This document shows, piece by piece, positions 1 through 12,426 of a DNA stretch of 64,000 bases. Below the pieces are notes generated by a model that did not search any database, was not told the origin of the DNA, and was given only the letters and a program-made list of their open reading frames with translations. Numbering within the stretch: the first letter of the stretch is position 1; every line of letters begins with the position of its first letter. A program made the position numbers and the translations under genes. Source of the stretch: Talinum fruticosum (Eukaryota > Streptophyta > Magnoliopsida > Caryophyllales > Talinaceae); the NCBI GenBank assembly GCA_021018815.1, contig JAITYX010000007.1, positions 4,093,001 through 4,157,000 on the forward strand, in the 5' to 3' direction.

Positions 1-84
1 GTATTAGCATATCTTAATTTATATTGTCATCATATTTCCTTCAAGGAAACACATATCAACATCTTAGATTAACAAGTTTGTCAT

Positions 85-580
85 TGAATACTCGGACACT
101 GAATCTAGATCATTCCGAGTACTACATAAAGACTCGGTACAAACTTCATTCCTACTAAGTTTTGATTACAAGCCATTCTGAGTACTATAGAAACTCTAGT
201 ATAAGTTTTCATTCGTTTCGATCGACTCAAAAACATATTCTCATTTATCTTTTCACATTGACGTTTCGAGTCACTCGGACACCACTCATACGTATCGCAT
301 GTTCAAATAATCTCTCTAACACTTTTTATCCGAGTTCGACTTTGTATTTCAAAGCAAAGTGAATTACCATGTTAATTCATCTTTCTAAGTTAGTTTATAT
401 GTTTGAGAATTACCTGCCTAGATCAAGTACCTATATTGTGATGTTTTCACCTATAATTTGATCTTTCCACCTATAATTTGATCTTTCTTAGGACTGATTC
501 TAATGGAATTTGAGTATAATGAATATTAGACTCAGAAAATTCCACTCTTTTAGGCCTAAAATAATTATACACTTAATTGT

Positions 581-590
<10 letters not shown>
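85..590 (+). repeat. Old 5' fragment of a SIRE/Copia LTR
   Basis: The stretch starts TGAATACTCGGACACT and matches, position after position, the first ~450 bp of the intact Copia LTRs at 37168 and 46427. Shared landmarks are the TGAA-ACTCGGACACT start, a GTTTTGATT-CAAG block near 163, and a block at 500-590 (GGAATTTGAGTAT, ATTAGACTC, AATTCCA, TTAATTGTCTTA) that parallels the LTR at 37528-37610. It carries many substitutions and ends in a TA microsatellite. No internal Copia region follows, so it is a truncated relic of an older insertion of the same family. Confidence 0.65.

Positions 591-618
<28 letters not shown>
583..618. repeat. (TA)n microsatellite
   Basis: Eighteen TA units in a row, ending the old LTR fragment. 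Confidence 0.95.
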
Positions 619-620
<2 letters not shown>

Positions 621-699
621 TTTTGAAATTGAATTAGTTATTTACCTTTTCTTTTCATATGTATGGGGGTTTTATGGTTGATTTTTGCATGTAAGTAAC

Positions 700-832
700 T
701 ATTTTAGGAAATTATTTTTCTTCTACCAAACAAAGGAAAATATGAGTGGAAAATGATTTTCCTTGGAAATTCATTTTCCCATGAAAAATAATTTCCTTGG
801 AAAATATTTTCCCCCAACCAAACACACCCTTA
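700..832. repeat. Fold-back sequence, possible MITE end
   Basis: GGAAAATGATTTTCC, CCTTGGAAAT and GAAAATATTTTCCCCC are short inverted repeats that could fold on themselves. The stretch ends CCAAACACACCCTTAA, close to the right terminus of the Tourist-like MITE at 9601-10025. A matching left terminus was not found, so it may be a one-ended remnant. Confidence 0.35.
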
Positions 833-1146
833 ACATTAAAAATGCTAAGAATACTCCAATAGAGTTGTTTAGACTCAAGAGGAGGGGGATACATCAACCA
901 AGTTCAAACCTTAATTCTTATTAGTTACTCCCTAATTTCTCAAATAAGAAGATTACGAGCCATCAAAATTTAAATCTTGTTGGTAAGATGTGGGTGCACT
1001 AGATGAAGAGGCTTTAACATATCAAGCTCAGCTCAAAGCTCAAATCCCAACTTCTTGCACACCTAATAAGCTAAATTGTATTCACCAAGTTTCGAACCCT
1101 AGTGGAGAGGATGGAAGTGTGGAGTGCTTACCACTAACACTCACTT

Positions 1147-1147
1147 G

Positions 1148-1178
<31 letters not shown>

Positions 1179-1267
1179 GGGAAAATTGGATGAAAATAAA
1201 TCAATATTTGGAGTTATTGGACGAAAATAAGTCATTCTTTTTTTCTTAGACATGAATAATATGACCT

Positions 1268-1311
<44 letters not shown>
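1147..1311. repeat. (TG)n and (TA)n microsatellites around a short spacer
   Basis: A TG run at about 1148-1168 passes into TA (to ~1178). A ~90-bp spacer follows, then a pure AT run at 1270-1311. The short ORFs here are low-complexity artefacts. Confidence 0.9.
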
Positions 1312-1312
<1 letters not shown>

Positions 1313-1561
1313 CAACTAAAAAGGGCGATTGAATTTTTCTTCGAAAAAAACACAACACACACACACATGGGGGTTGTTTGTTGACAACCTTTGCGGAAAA
1401 AAAGAGTTGTTTGGGGGGAGATTTAATCGCTTTGATCGAGTCAAACAACTAAATGAGTGTTTTGTAAACAAATGTTTGGAACAGCTTGTTTGGCCCCAAA
1501 CAACTCTTTCTCAAACACCTCTTTCCATTACCCTTCTTTGAAGAATTGCTTGTGAAAACCC

Positions 1562-1588
1562 TTATTATTATTATTATTATTATTATTA

Positions 1589-1652
<64 letters not shown>

Positions 1653-1762
1653 TACTACTACTACTACTACTACCACTACTATTGTTATTATTATTCTTAT
1701 TTTTATTATATTATAATAAAAATAATAATAATAATAAATAATAATAATAATAATAATAATTG
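1562..1762. repeat. (TTA)n ... (TAA)n inverted trinucleotide array
   Basis: A long TTA array (about 1562-1649) passes into ACT repeats (1650-1680) and more TTA. From about 1711 the complementary TAA/AAT array begins. The two halves are reverse complements, so the locus could form a large hairpin. The poly-isoleucine and poly-valine ORFs on both strands come only from this repeat. Confidence 0.9.
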
Positions 1763-3920
1763 TTATTATTTCTAGATATTATTTTTATTTAAATTTAACA
1801 GAATAAATATTATATTAGATAAAAAATAAATATAAATTTTGTAAAATAGTAAGAAACTAAAGTTTTATTAATAAAGATAATTTGTATACATAACATAATA
1901 TAATTACATTTGAAAATAAAATAAAATGATCAATAAAATGTCATTAAACTTTATTTATATGATTAAGTATGCTCATTTGTGACTATTTTAACCGGTAAAT
2001 TGTCAGTTTTATAGTATTTTTACTTATTTTTGTAATTTTTATTTAAAATATAAGGAAATAAAAGCAAAAGCGGCCTTAAGAATTCAAATTTTAAATTCTC
2101 GCTCTCTTTGTCTCGTTGTTCATTTTATTTTTCTCCCTTTACGTAACAAAAACCTATCAAAGTTTTCTAATTTTCTATGTTCTTTACTATTAATCTACAA
2201 TTGTCCGTAAAATGGCATTTTAATTGAACTCTAACTAGTTTAATGACATTTATAGTAAAATAAGTTTATGACATTTTTGAATAAATTGTAAAATTTAAGG
2301 GTACCGTTGACAAAGATTGGGGGAGCACATAAATTCAGATTGGGGAGCACATAACAATTTAATGATCTTTATCGACAAAAAAAAAGGGAAAAGTTAATAA
2401 TGAAAGTGGTTGAGTATTCTTCTTTTAAGTGAAAACTCATGAGAGCCAAATCCATCACTTACAAAGCTTTTCTTTTATACCATTTCCTCCCTAGCTTCCA
2501 AATCCATCACTTATTGTTGGCTAGTTTTATGGTAGATTTGAAGGGAATTTTTTTATTTTACTGAACTAAAAGGTTATGTTATTAATATATTATCCTAAAT
2601 TGACATTAGAGTTGTCCTTCAAACCGCATGAGTAGGCTAGTGTGTTTTTTATGGAGTATTTTAAAGTGAGGTGTACTTACATGTGACAATAACATCACTT
2701 GTTTTACAGGCTTTACAAACTATTGAAGAAAAGGTGTTGCATCGAATAGCTTGACTAAAATAGACAACGCACATAATGTATCGATCTTGTTGGAACAGGA
2801 CATGCAAGTATATATCATTTTATGATTGGTGAAACAACATCATACAATAAGATGATTCTTTGTTATGTAAGGCAATCTCTAGTAATTTTACATGATCTTC
2901 CATTGTAGCCTAACTTAAAACATAATGTACTGGTTTTATAGCAAAAATACATGTTGCATAAACTAGGTCTAATACAACATAAACAAGTCTTTGTAAATAC
3001 TTTGTCTTTACTCAAACGCTAAATACAAATTTTTCAGGAGGGTCAACTATAATGCTTAATTTGACCAAATAGGTAGGGTCCTAGATACATTATTGTGATA
3101 ACACCAAGTCTTTAGACAATTATATTCACTCTAACACAAAGCCTAACCCCTAAGCTTGAGATATCATTGTCATCTCTGGGGCTTGAGAATGGAAAGCGTC
3201 TACACATTTGTAGAATTTAGCTTATAAAGTGTTCATTTTCTCCCTAAATCTTTGGATGAGGGATTTTATTTTATTTTATTTTATTTTTTGGGAAGGGAGG
3301 GAGTTACATCACTTATCCTATATGAATAATTCGTACAAGCTAGTCAGGCTTAGTTACATAGTTCTCATATAAGAAAATTGTTGAATAGCATAGTACCATT
3401 AATCCACTTATGTTATTCTTTAGTCATTTTGTGGGTATACTATTAAAAAGAATACAGTTTTTTAATCAATTTATCTTATACACTAATCAATTTATGTATA
3501 TTATCATGACTTTTCTAACTACAGACAATTATGTAGAATTATTTTGGTTGAAAAGTAGATGCAAAATTTATCAAAATCTATCTAAAATAAACTTCAGCTT
3601 ATTTGAGCTTATATAACATTTAAACTAAATTTATGCATCATCAATACACCTAACATGGAGATATTACACTGTCCGATTTCAAACCAATTTCAAAAATTTG
3701 TACTTTTTTACAAATTATATTTATTCCATCTCTAAATCAATATATAAGGTAGGTTTTAACCCACTACTATGTAAACATAATTAACGAATTATTAGCCGCG
3801 TACTCGAGCCAAGATAAAAATAGATCTCTTCAAAAATAAAATATTTACTTTAACTTGATTCACAAGTGATCTTTACCCTTAAAAATAACTTATCCATGTA
3901 GAAAAGTAGTTTATATGCGC

Positions 3921-3958
3921 CATGCAGGAAATAAGAATATGCATGCAATGCATGCAAT
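3921..3958. promoter_or_regulatory. Cluster of CATGCA (RY-like) motifs
   Basis: CATGCA recurs several times within about 40 bp, including the near-palindrome TGCATGCAATGCATGCA. In plants CATGCA is the RY element bound by B3-domain factors in seed promoters. No gene was identified downstream, so a regulatory role is speculative. Confidence 0.2.
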
Positions 3959-4547
3959 CTCTATACACATTTTTTTTCTTTTTAAATAAATTTGGAATAA
4001 ATAAACCATAGAGATGAGAACAATGATGAATACCATAACCTATCCCTGGCTACTTAATAATAATAATAAAAGTAGAAATGCCAAAATACCCAACTAGACA
4101 ATTCAATACAGTATATATCAAGCATATAATATTTATTTATCCCAATCTTTTTTTTTTTTAAATTTTAATGTATAGTTTTGCAAAGTGAGCGTTGGAAATG
4201 CACAAAGTAAAAAAGATAATAAGGTATGAATATGATCCATAACGTAAGCCTTGTGCAAAGGCGAGGCACCTTTTTGGGTCTTAAAACTTTATTTATTTAA
4301 TTTTGATGGGGAAAGCAAAATCTTCCCTAAGAAATATAAAAAGAGGATTAGATATGAGAGAGAAAGGGAGAGAGAGCACTTCTTTTCATGGTTAATTTGT
4401 GTGATGGGTCTCAAGAGAAAATAAATAAATAAATAAAAGGAAAAAAAAAAGAAGAAAAAGGGAAAAAGGAAAGAGAATAACTTTTTCTTGGCTTTGATTT
4501 AGTAACCCAAACATTCTCATCTTTGGAAAGCATGGGAAAAGCTATGG

Positions 4548-4560
4548 TATATATAAAAGG
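4548..4560 (+). promoter_or_regulatory. TATA-box-like sequence
   Basis: TATATATAAAAGG is a good plant TATA consensus, better than the usual AT-rich background because of the trailing AAAGG. No ORF of useful length follows, so it could belong to a non-coding transcript or be chance. Confidence 0.25.
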
Positions 4561-7500
4561 ACGGTTTTGGGTTTTGAATTAATCAATACACATATAGTTG
4601 ATTGGGGTGGAAAAGTGGAACAAAATTGACAAGGACGCAGATAATTACGCATCTCCCTTTTAATTTTTTTTTAAAAAAATATTATCAAATTCATAAAGAT
4701 GCTTGATACTTTAGAATCACAGAAAGATCATCATCTTCTCACCTTTAAATTAAATAAAACCTTAATGCATAAGTAGAGAATTTGTCGCTATAACCTTTTT
4801 CTTAAAGATTACGGAGCTTTAAGATTAACGCATTTATTTATAACTCTTGTGTAAGTTATGTTTCTAGAGTATGATCTATATGGACTTGCATCAACACAAT
4901 TAGTTGTTCGTGTCTCGTGTTCAGATTAAAGTTAAATCAAGTTCAAGCATATTGATGGAATATTTAGGTTGGGCCTTTTCAAGCTCACTTCACATACAAA
5001 TTGTTAATTTACAATTAGTTTAGCTTGCTATAAAAGAAATGCAATTAATATTAATAATATTTTCAGTTACCTCTCTCTCTCCATCTTTTTATAAATGCTT
5101 ACTAAATATCTTTCACTTTTTTGTGACATTATTAACCTCCCTGACCATTGCTATTAGTTTTATTATACCAAACAAAATTCCGGTAAATTCATTAAGAAGA
5201 AATGTTTTATGAGAAAATACATTTGAATTTTTTAAGGGTACTGAACATCTCTTTTTCCTATCTTTCCCTTTAAGTGTGCCCCACTCCTTTCATATATTCG
5301 GATTTGAAAATGTTAAATCCTAATTCTAAACTAGTAAGTTATTATCAACCAAACTTATATTTTTTATTCTCTCACAAACATTATCAGAATTACAATAATT
5401 TCCCTTATTTGTTGAATTATGTGAGGAAGAAAGTTTTGATGACTTGAAAGGTTGCGTGTTTCTGAACTCAAGCTCTATAGTTAATTATGTCTAGCTTAGT
5501 TGTATACCCAACTCGTGAGCCGGTTATAATTTAAAATAAAATTCATTTTGTGTACTTATCATGTTTTTCAACGTTATTGTATCTCCCTGAATGTCGATAA
5601 GTTATAATATAATTATTTGGAGCAAGTATCTATTTGATACGATGAATTACGCTTGAAAAGAAGAATGTCGTGATAGATCTAAGATGAAATTTCATTGTTA
5701 ATTGACCCTCCATTCAAAACAAGCAAGCGGCTAAACTATCAAATGTAACTATCTTCGCGTCTCCAGACCTACAAAAGCTTACATAATGATGAGAACATAA
5801 AACCCCATAAAAAGGGGATGGAGTCTAACTCTCACAAAATAAAGAGAATTTATTGAAATAGATATAAACCTAATAATAATTTTACTAGTAAACTGAATAC
5901 GACTTCAAATAAAGGGGAAAAGATTGGGGATTACCACCATCAGTTATAGCTAGTAGCCCTTACTAGAGAGGATAAAGATGGATAACGTTTTTCGCATGAG
6001 AGAGGAAGAGCATGTATAAATTATTGGATAAATAGAAATTTCATATAGAAAACCTCTTTTACAAAATCATCCTAACCCAAAAGATATAACCGGATTCGAA
6101 TCTAAAATCTTGTCTAAAATCTTTATGTGTGGGTTTGAATAAGGTTATCAAGTCGGGTAAATTTTTGACACATCTAAGCATTATAAAAATCAAGAAGGGA
6201 AGTACGTATATCAATTTTTAAACATCATTAGTTTGAAATAAAATATTTCGACAGAAAAATATCAAATTGGATTTTGACTCCTTCCCTAGGGAGTACGTCG
6301 GTTTAAGTCGACCCATTAATAAGCTTGAAAACAATTTAGATTTACTCAAAATAGTAAAAAAATATTTTCACTTTAAATAGTCAAATTGCCTTGACTTCAT
6401 GTCAAAATCAATTCCATTTGTACTGACTTTGGGCTTCTATTAATAATTTCATATTATTTTGTTAGGTTAGGCTTTCCCAATTTTACTTGTAAACTAGTTT
6501 TTAACCTGTGCATTATGTTTATAACATTTGTTTAAAAATTATAAGATGTATATATATCATTTCTTTTTCTCTAATTTTTATTTTTTTAAAAAATTGTTGG
6601 TTTGATAAAAAAAATTAATATAGTTTAATAGTTAGTTGTATACATCTTGACCATCAAAAAGTAATATAATTTAATTATGAGTTACATGTAAAACGAGTGA
6701 GCTTAATTTTTTAAATTTAAAAAATTATTTTTAGTAAGATATAATTATTTTTAAAAAATAATATTCTAGTTCAAAAAGAATTTTTTATTAATAGTATAGA
6801 ATTTTAAATTATTAGATTATATTATATACTAATTATATAACAAGACTGCTATATTACAATTTTATAATAAATTATAATTTTAATTTATTTCACATTGGCT
6901 AAATAATATTTATTTATTTCTACAAATGCAAACTTATTAATTTTCTAACATTTATATTTTTATTAATAATAATCCATAAACACTTCATTGACCAAAAAGA
7001 GAAGACAAAACCAACTCATGAATGTAACATTTAATAGCAACCTATGAGGCAATCTCAAAACCCAATATTCATCTTTGAAAAAAAAATTATATATTGTGTT
7101 ATATTTTTTCTAAATTCATAGTGCATATATTAATTTTTTAAGAAATACAATGAATAGGCTTCATATACAATATATAATACTACTTAGTTAATATTAATCA
7201 ACCCATTGGACTGTTTTTCATTTAAAAAAAAAAAAAGCATACCATTGCCATCGGTTCTCATAGAATTACCCATCGGACTATTTCTATCACTATTTTGATG
7301 AATTTTTATAGTGGTACAAACTATTGAATGTTGCTTTAAATTAAAAAATATTATTATTATCAACTCTTTAAAAGCTTATGGCATACATGTGAACACCGTA
7401 ATATCTACATTGGCTTCTTTTAAAAAACTTATTTATAATTTTTTTCAAGTCTTATATTTTGACTTATCTTCCTTTTTGTTCAAATTTATCACATAAATTT

Positions 7501-8347
7501 ATTTTTAAAATGGATTTTTAATTTATAAGAGTATGCAAATAGATTATAAATAAATAAATAATATTTTTTAAAGGTATATATAAATATATCATAAAGAAAT
7601 AAAAATGATATCATGATCGGTTAGCCAACATTAATGAAGTTATAGTAATGATGCTTTATTTACTTTATTTATTGATGTTAATGTATGATTTGATATGTTG
7701 TTGATTTATGATGATGATGATGATGACGACAACGATATTAAAAAGAATGTACTAATATAGGCTTGACCTTCTCGTCTAACTATTAGATTTATAAAGGAAA
7801 TCTTAAACTGATAATCGAACAAATATTAAATAAGAATACAATAAATTTTTTCAGGATGAGCTTTTTTATAATTATTAATAGTAAAGAAGAAAATTAATCG
7901 GTATACTAAATAAAAATAATAAGATAATTTAATAATATTTTACTAAATTAGTTATTTGCTTGCTCATGAAAAAGCGATACCTTAATATTATCAAATTAAA
8001 AAAAAAGCTATTTAAATGAAAAAACCAACCATAAAAAAACCTATAAATGTAAAAAGAAAAAGTAAATAACTACTTTAATGCGTTTTCAAAATCCAATTTC
8101 AAAGTATATATATATTTTGATTTCTCAATTCTTTGTAAAATAGGGGTCATAATACTTTGAAGATTCTATCATATTCCTAGGACTCGATAACAAGGTAATC
8201 TCATGAATTATAATCTCATGAATTATAATTTGTCTTTTTTTTAAATCTTCTAAACCCTTCCTCTATATTTTGCTTTCCATATAAAAAATTTGCTTTCATC
8301 AAACCACCTACTGACATATGGCCTAAAAGTATAGTGTATCCTACTCT

Positions 8348-9293
8348 CAAGGGCGGGTTTACTTTGGGTCTACTAGGTTTTTGGGACACCCATTGGCCGA
8401 AAAAATATTTAGTATAAAACATGATGAAATTTTAATTTATAAATGGGACACATATTAAAAAGTTGTAGAAAGGCCGAAATGATATCCGAAATAAGTCAAA
8501 AATTAACTCTTTTTCATCTCAACCTCCTTCTTTTTGTATGTCTTGTTCAGTCACTCTCTGCCTCCCTCTCTCTGTCTCCTCTCAATCGTTCTGTGCTTTC
8601 TTTCTCTCTCTCTCTCAATCACTCTTTTTCTTTGGCCTTCACTCCACTCTATGTCACCCTCCACTCTCTTTCTCCCTCTTTCAATTGATTTGTCTTTCTA
8701 TCAGTAACCATGGGTAACCCAAGTCCTTTGTGCAGTGTCCATGGCTGCTTACTTATTCACCACTTTTCTGGGCCCCATCCACCGTCAAAGCAGCTACCCG
8801 CCTACCTAGCCCCTGTATTCTTAAATATCAAGTTCATTTTGAACTCTAAGGTTAGGGTTTTCAACTTTTAAAATTTTAAAATTATAATTTTAAAATTTTA
8901 AATGAATCATGGTAGCAATTCTTTTTGATTTAATTGATTTTGTCAAATATAAATAATTGATTTATGATTTGTCATTTAAGCGAATTATTGTAATGTTATT
9001 TGGTTATTGATGAATGGTGATTATGATTCGTGAATTGTTTGTGAATTACTCAAAGTTAGTTGATAAGTTGATATTAGTTGATGGTTGATGCTATTTGAGG
9101 GTTGAAATAATATGAATATATATCCATTATTGATTTATTGTTATGTGATTTGCGCAATTAGTTGATTTAGTATATTAAAATGTTATTTCGAATTTATTTA
9201 TTGGCCAACAAATAAATGATATATTTTTTTTCAATTTATATGACATCATATATAAAGGAACACCCATAAATAAAATTTCTAGCTACGCCAATA
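8348..9293. mobile_element. Non-autonomous hAT-like element
   Basis: The left end is CAAGGGCGGGTTTAC and the right end, read on the minus strand, is TATTGGCGTAGCTAGAAATTTT. This recalls the plant hAT terminus CAGTGGCGGAGCCAGAAATT; GGGACACCC and GGAACACCC lie just inside the two ends. The flanking 8-mers CCTACTCT (8340-8347) and CGTACTCC (9294-9301) agree at six positions, as expected of a decayed 8-bp target duplication. The interior has a CT-rich leader-like stretch (8540-8690) and a palindrome of TTTTAAAA blocks (8867-8900), but no transposase. Confidence 0.5.
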
Positions 9294-9600
9294 CGTACTC
9301 CTAAGACTACAATCTAATAATTACAATATTAAAACAAATTGCCACATAAATTAAAGTTAGTGCCGCTTTACTACCTTGTGGTATCAACAAAAGATTAAAA
9401 TTAAAGTCCCTCACATATCATAAAGTAATCTAAGGTATTGTATGTTTAATAAGTTACTACATTATATTTTGATGAAAATAAATAGCGGCTAATTTGGAGC
9501 AATTTTTGAGGTAATTATTCCAAAAATTAGCGTTTAAATACACGTGCCCCTGGTTATGCCCAAGGGAAGTGCTAGAATTGATGTCGGACTAAGTCGTTAA

Positions 9601-10025
9601 GGGTGTGCTCGGTAAAATTAGCTATTTTACTAGTGGTTAATTGTTTTAGTAGCTATTAGCTATTTTATTAGTGATTAGTCTGTTATTGACTAGTGGTTAG
9701 TGGTTAGATGTTTAACTAGTGATTTAAAATAAGCGTGTTTGGTAATATTAGTTGTTTAAGTAGTAGATTTGTATAAAATGACTTAAAATGACATAATTGA
9801 TAAAAGCTTTTAGAAAATAAAAAGGAGAATTTCGGAAATTATGTGCAAACACTAGGTAGTGTTTTTGAAAACGTTACTTTGAGTAACTTTTCGAAAACAC
9901 TACCTAAAACTCTAATCACTATGTCAAACACTACGTTGTCGAAGACTTACATTTTTAGATAAGCAGTATTTTACCTCCTCTAAAACACTAACCACTCGCC
10001 TCAAAAATTATTGCCAAACACACCC
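9601..10025. mobile_element. Tourist-like (PIF/Harbinger) MITE
   Basis: Terminal inverted repeats are GGGTGTGCTCGGTAA on the left and, on the minus strand from the right, GGGTGTGTTTGGCAA. A 3-bp TAA flanks each side (9598-9600 and 10026-10028), the typical target duplication of PIF/Harbinger elements. At 425 bp with no ORF it is a MITE. The interior repeats TAGTGGTTAG-like units. Confidence 0.75.
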
Positions 10026-10390
10026 TAAGTCCCTCATCCCCAATAAGAGTACTTAGCCTAATTTTTTAGTCTTATTTAAGTGTAAAGGTATTCTTTTAAA
10101 GTAAATTGAATTTATAATAAATATTAACAATTTATTTTAGTATTTATCAAATTTTTTTCAAAAATCAACTCAATGATCACTTATTTATTCTAAGGAAAAA
10201 AAAAACCACCATTTATTTGTTGGGGTTTCCTCGTGAACGGTCTTGGTGCTGTTGAAATCCAAATTTGTCTCCATCTAAGGCAAATATATTTCGTTCAAAG
10301 TTTTCTTCGCAAAATTAATTTACAGTTGAAGTCTTCAATTTGTTGCAGATACTTGTAGCTATAAGAGCGCTTTTTGTAAGTATCAATTTA

Positions 10391-11055
10391 GGCCATGTTT
10401 GGTCTAAAAAGTTAGAATAGAATAAAATGGGGATGATACCCGAGGGGTTAAATATGAAAGTTGAATATTTTATTTAAGTATTTGGTAGAGAAGAACAATG
10501 ATATCAAACACTATTTCTTATTGTTTGGTTGTTAACCATGAAATTAAATCAATACGGTCTTATTTTTAAATTACTTTATGTCATTGTAAATTATTGTTGT
10601 TATAGTTGTTGTTGTTGTTATTATTATTATTGTTGTTGTTGTTGTTATTATTATTTGATTCAATAAAAGTTGAAACTCGTTATCATATTTGCTGATTATT
10701 GAGTCTTATATTTAGTTAATTTTTTTAATACTATCTTGTAATTTTTTCAGCGATTAATAAATTTTATTTGTAATTTTTAGTAAACCTATTTACAAAGTAT
10801 AATATTTTATCAAACAATATGACAAAAAAATTATATTAGGCTAATTTTAATTTTTTTTTAATAATTATGAACCGATCCCAAGGGGATAGAGAATTGATCC
10901 CCTTTCTATTTGAGGGGATTCGAATTTCCTTGTTTTGAGGGAAATTTGAAACCTCTAAATTTTAAGTTGCACATTCAAAATACCTCAACCAAACAACCAG
11001 AAAATGAACTTGAAACTAGAGAATTCAATTTTCATTCCAGTTTTCCCCAAACAAG
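10391..11055. repeat. Possible degraded MITE
   Basis: The left side reads GGCCATGTTTGGTCTAAAA. On the minus strand the right side reads TACTTGTTTGGGGAAAACTGG. Both resemble eroded termini of elements with a TGTTTGG core. A (GTT/ATT)n run lies at 10606-10655. No clear target duplication was seen. Confidence 0.3.
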
Positions 11056-11538
11056 TATGCATATTTTTTAATCAGCTAAAAACATTTATGCATATTTTTA
11101 AAAAATAATTAAATTAACAGCCTTGAAGTTGATTCAAATAACTTGTTTATATGTCTTCTTAGTTTTATATTTTTTATAATATAATCTTATTCAAGTAAAT
11201 TAAAAAATAGGACAATTTCGTCATTTGAATCACAAAAGGTGAACTTCTACAGTTGTATAATATTATACGATAGTTTAAGGTACTAATTTATTATTTACGT
11301 TACTTAACAAATTTCTTTTAATTATTTGTCGACACTACAGTTACCAAAGTGTCAATAATTTAAAAAATTAGTGTGGTGTTTTACATTTTTATCGTATTAT
11401 TTGTACATAAAAGTAGAAGAATTTGATTTTTTTATTTCGAATAAAGGATGATTTCAGTTGTAATTCAAAACATTTCACCCACACAAACTTTGATCTTCTT
11501 TCGATGCTTCTTTGAATCTCACTCATGCAAAATTTATA

Positions 11539-11812
11539 CTTCTTTCATTTCAAAATATTTATTATTTTAAGCTTACGAGGGAATACCAAGGAAAGACAAA
11601 TATCATAACAAAATTTGTGTTAAAGACTAAATTAACCCAAAGTTTTCATTAGAAATGAAAAAAATTAATTAAAAAAAGAAGAGAAAAAAAAGCAATTGAT
11701 AAGAAAAAATTTAGTAAAATAGTCATTAATATGTTATTGAAATTGTAAAGTGACAGATATTGTAAAATAAAAAAAGTTAATTAAATTGACATGTATTGTG
11801 AAATGAATGGAG
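11539..11812. mobile_element. Degenerate Stowaway-like MITE
   Basis: The left end CTTCTTTCATTTCAAAATA and the right end read on the minus strand, CTCCATTCATTTCACAATA, form an imperfect terminal inverted repeat of the Stowaway type. TA flanks both ends (11537-11538 and 11813-11814). The element is 274 bp, AT-rich and without coding capacity. Confidence 0.65.
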
Positions 11813-11947
11813 TACTTTCAGAATTTTAAGTTTTAAATTTCTCAATATAATTTTAGGAGAGAAAGAGGAAAAAGTGGATAAGATCGTGGGAAAGTCGGTA
11901 AAGATAGTTAATTTAATACATGTGTGTATGTGTATGTGTGTGTGTGT

Positions 11948-12426
11948 AGAGCGATAGGGTGAGAGTGAGAAAATTAATCTGTCAAATAAAAAAATGAGTA
12001 GATTAGATTAATCTGTCAAATAAAAACCCATAAGTACTTCCTCCTCCACTATGCCATCCTAAAACCAACACACCCCACTCGGTAGCCTCACCGGACGTCA
12101 TCCCGGTCGCCGACGAACCCACCGAGTGAGGATTCCGTTGAGTCCACTATTGTCCAAGCGTCGTTCTCTCCTTTCACGCTCCATTACTTTCTTCACTTTT
12201 ACTGCCATAATTAATGAAAACCTTACCCGAAAATACATCTAATTTAGGACATGTTGAACCCAAAATTAAAAATTCATATCTTACACCCCCACGAAAATTG
12301 ATTTAGAGGTGGTGGTGAGGGTGGTTTTGATAGAAAATAAATTTGTTTTAATTTTGACCCTTAGATTTGAAGTGAATAGTTGAGATTTAATCCTTTCACT
12401 CTCAATCTATTCCCTCCTGTCATTTG
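11948..12426. mobile_element. MITE with TGAGAGTGAGA-type ends, sister of the 49.6-kb copy
   Basis: The ends contain GATAGGGTGAGAGTGAGA on the left and, reverse-complemented from the right, GAATAGATTGAGAGTGA, forming an inverted repeat. The reverse complement matches the element at 49626-49976 over most of its length, including blocks around ACATGTCCTAAATTAGATG and TTCAAATCTAAGGGT. It lies between a TG microsatellite (left) and a TA run (right). This copy is longer, with a GC-richer core near 12080-12180. Confidence 0.65.

Larger units (their letters stand above)
1763..8339. other. AT-rich intergenic DNA without recognisable genes
   Basis: Very AT-rich, with homopolymer runs, a TTTTA run near 3260-3290, a GAT run near 7707-7730 and a duplicated 15-mer CTCATGAATTATAAT at 8201-8231. 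ORFs are short, low in complexity and do not resemble any family I know. No element termini could be paired here. Confidence 0.6.

Noticed and set aside
1449..1716. Poly-isoleucine/valine ORFs on both strands
   Set aside because: They are translations of the TTA/ATT microsatellite, not genes.
8443..8688. 81-codon ORF with a possible signal-peptide-like Leu/Ser stretch
   Set aside because: It spans a CT-rich stretch inside a non-autonomous hAT-like element and resembles untranslated leader, not a secreted peptide gene.
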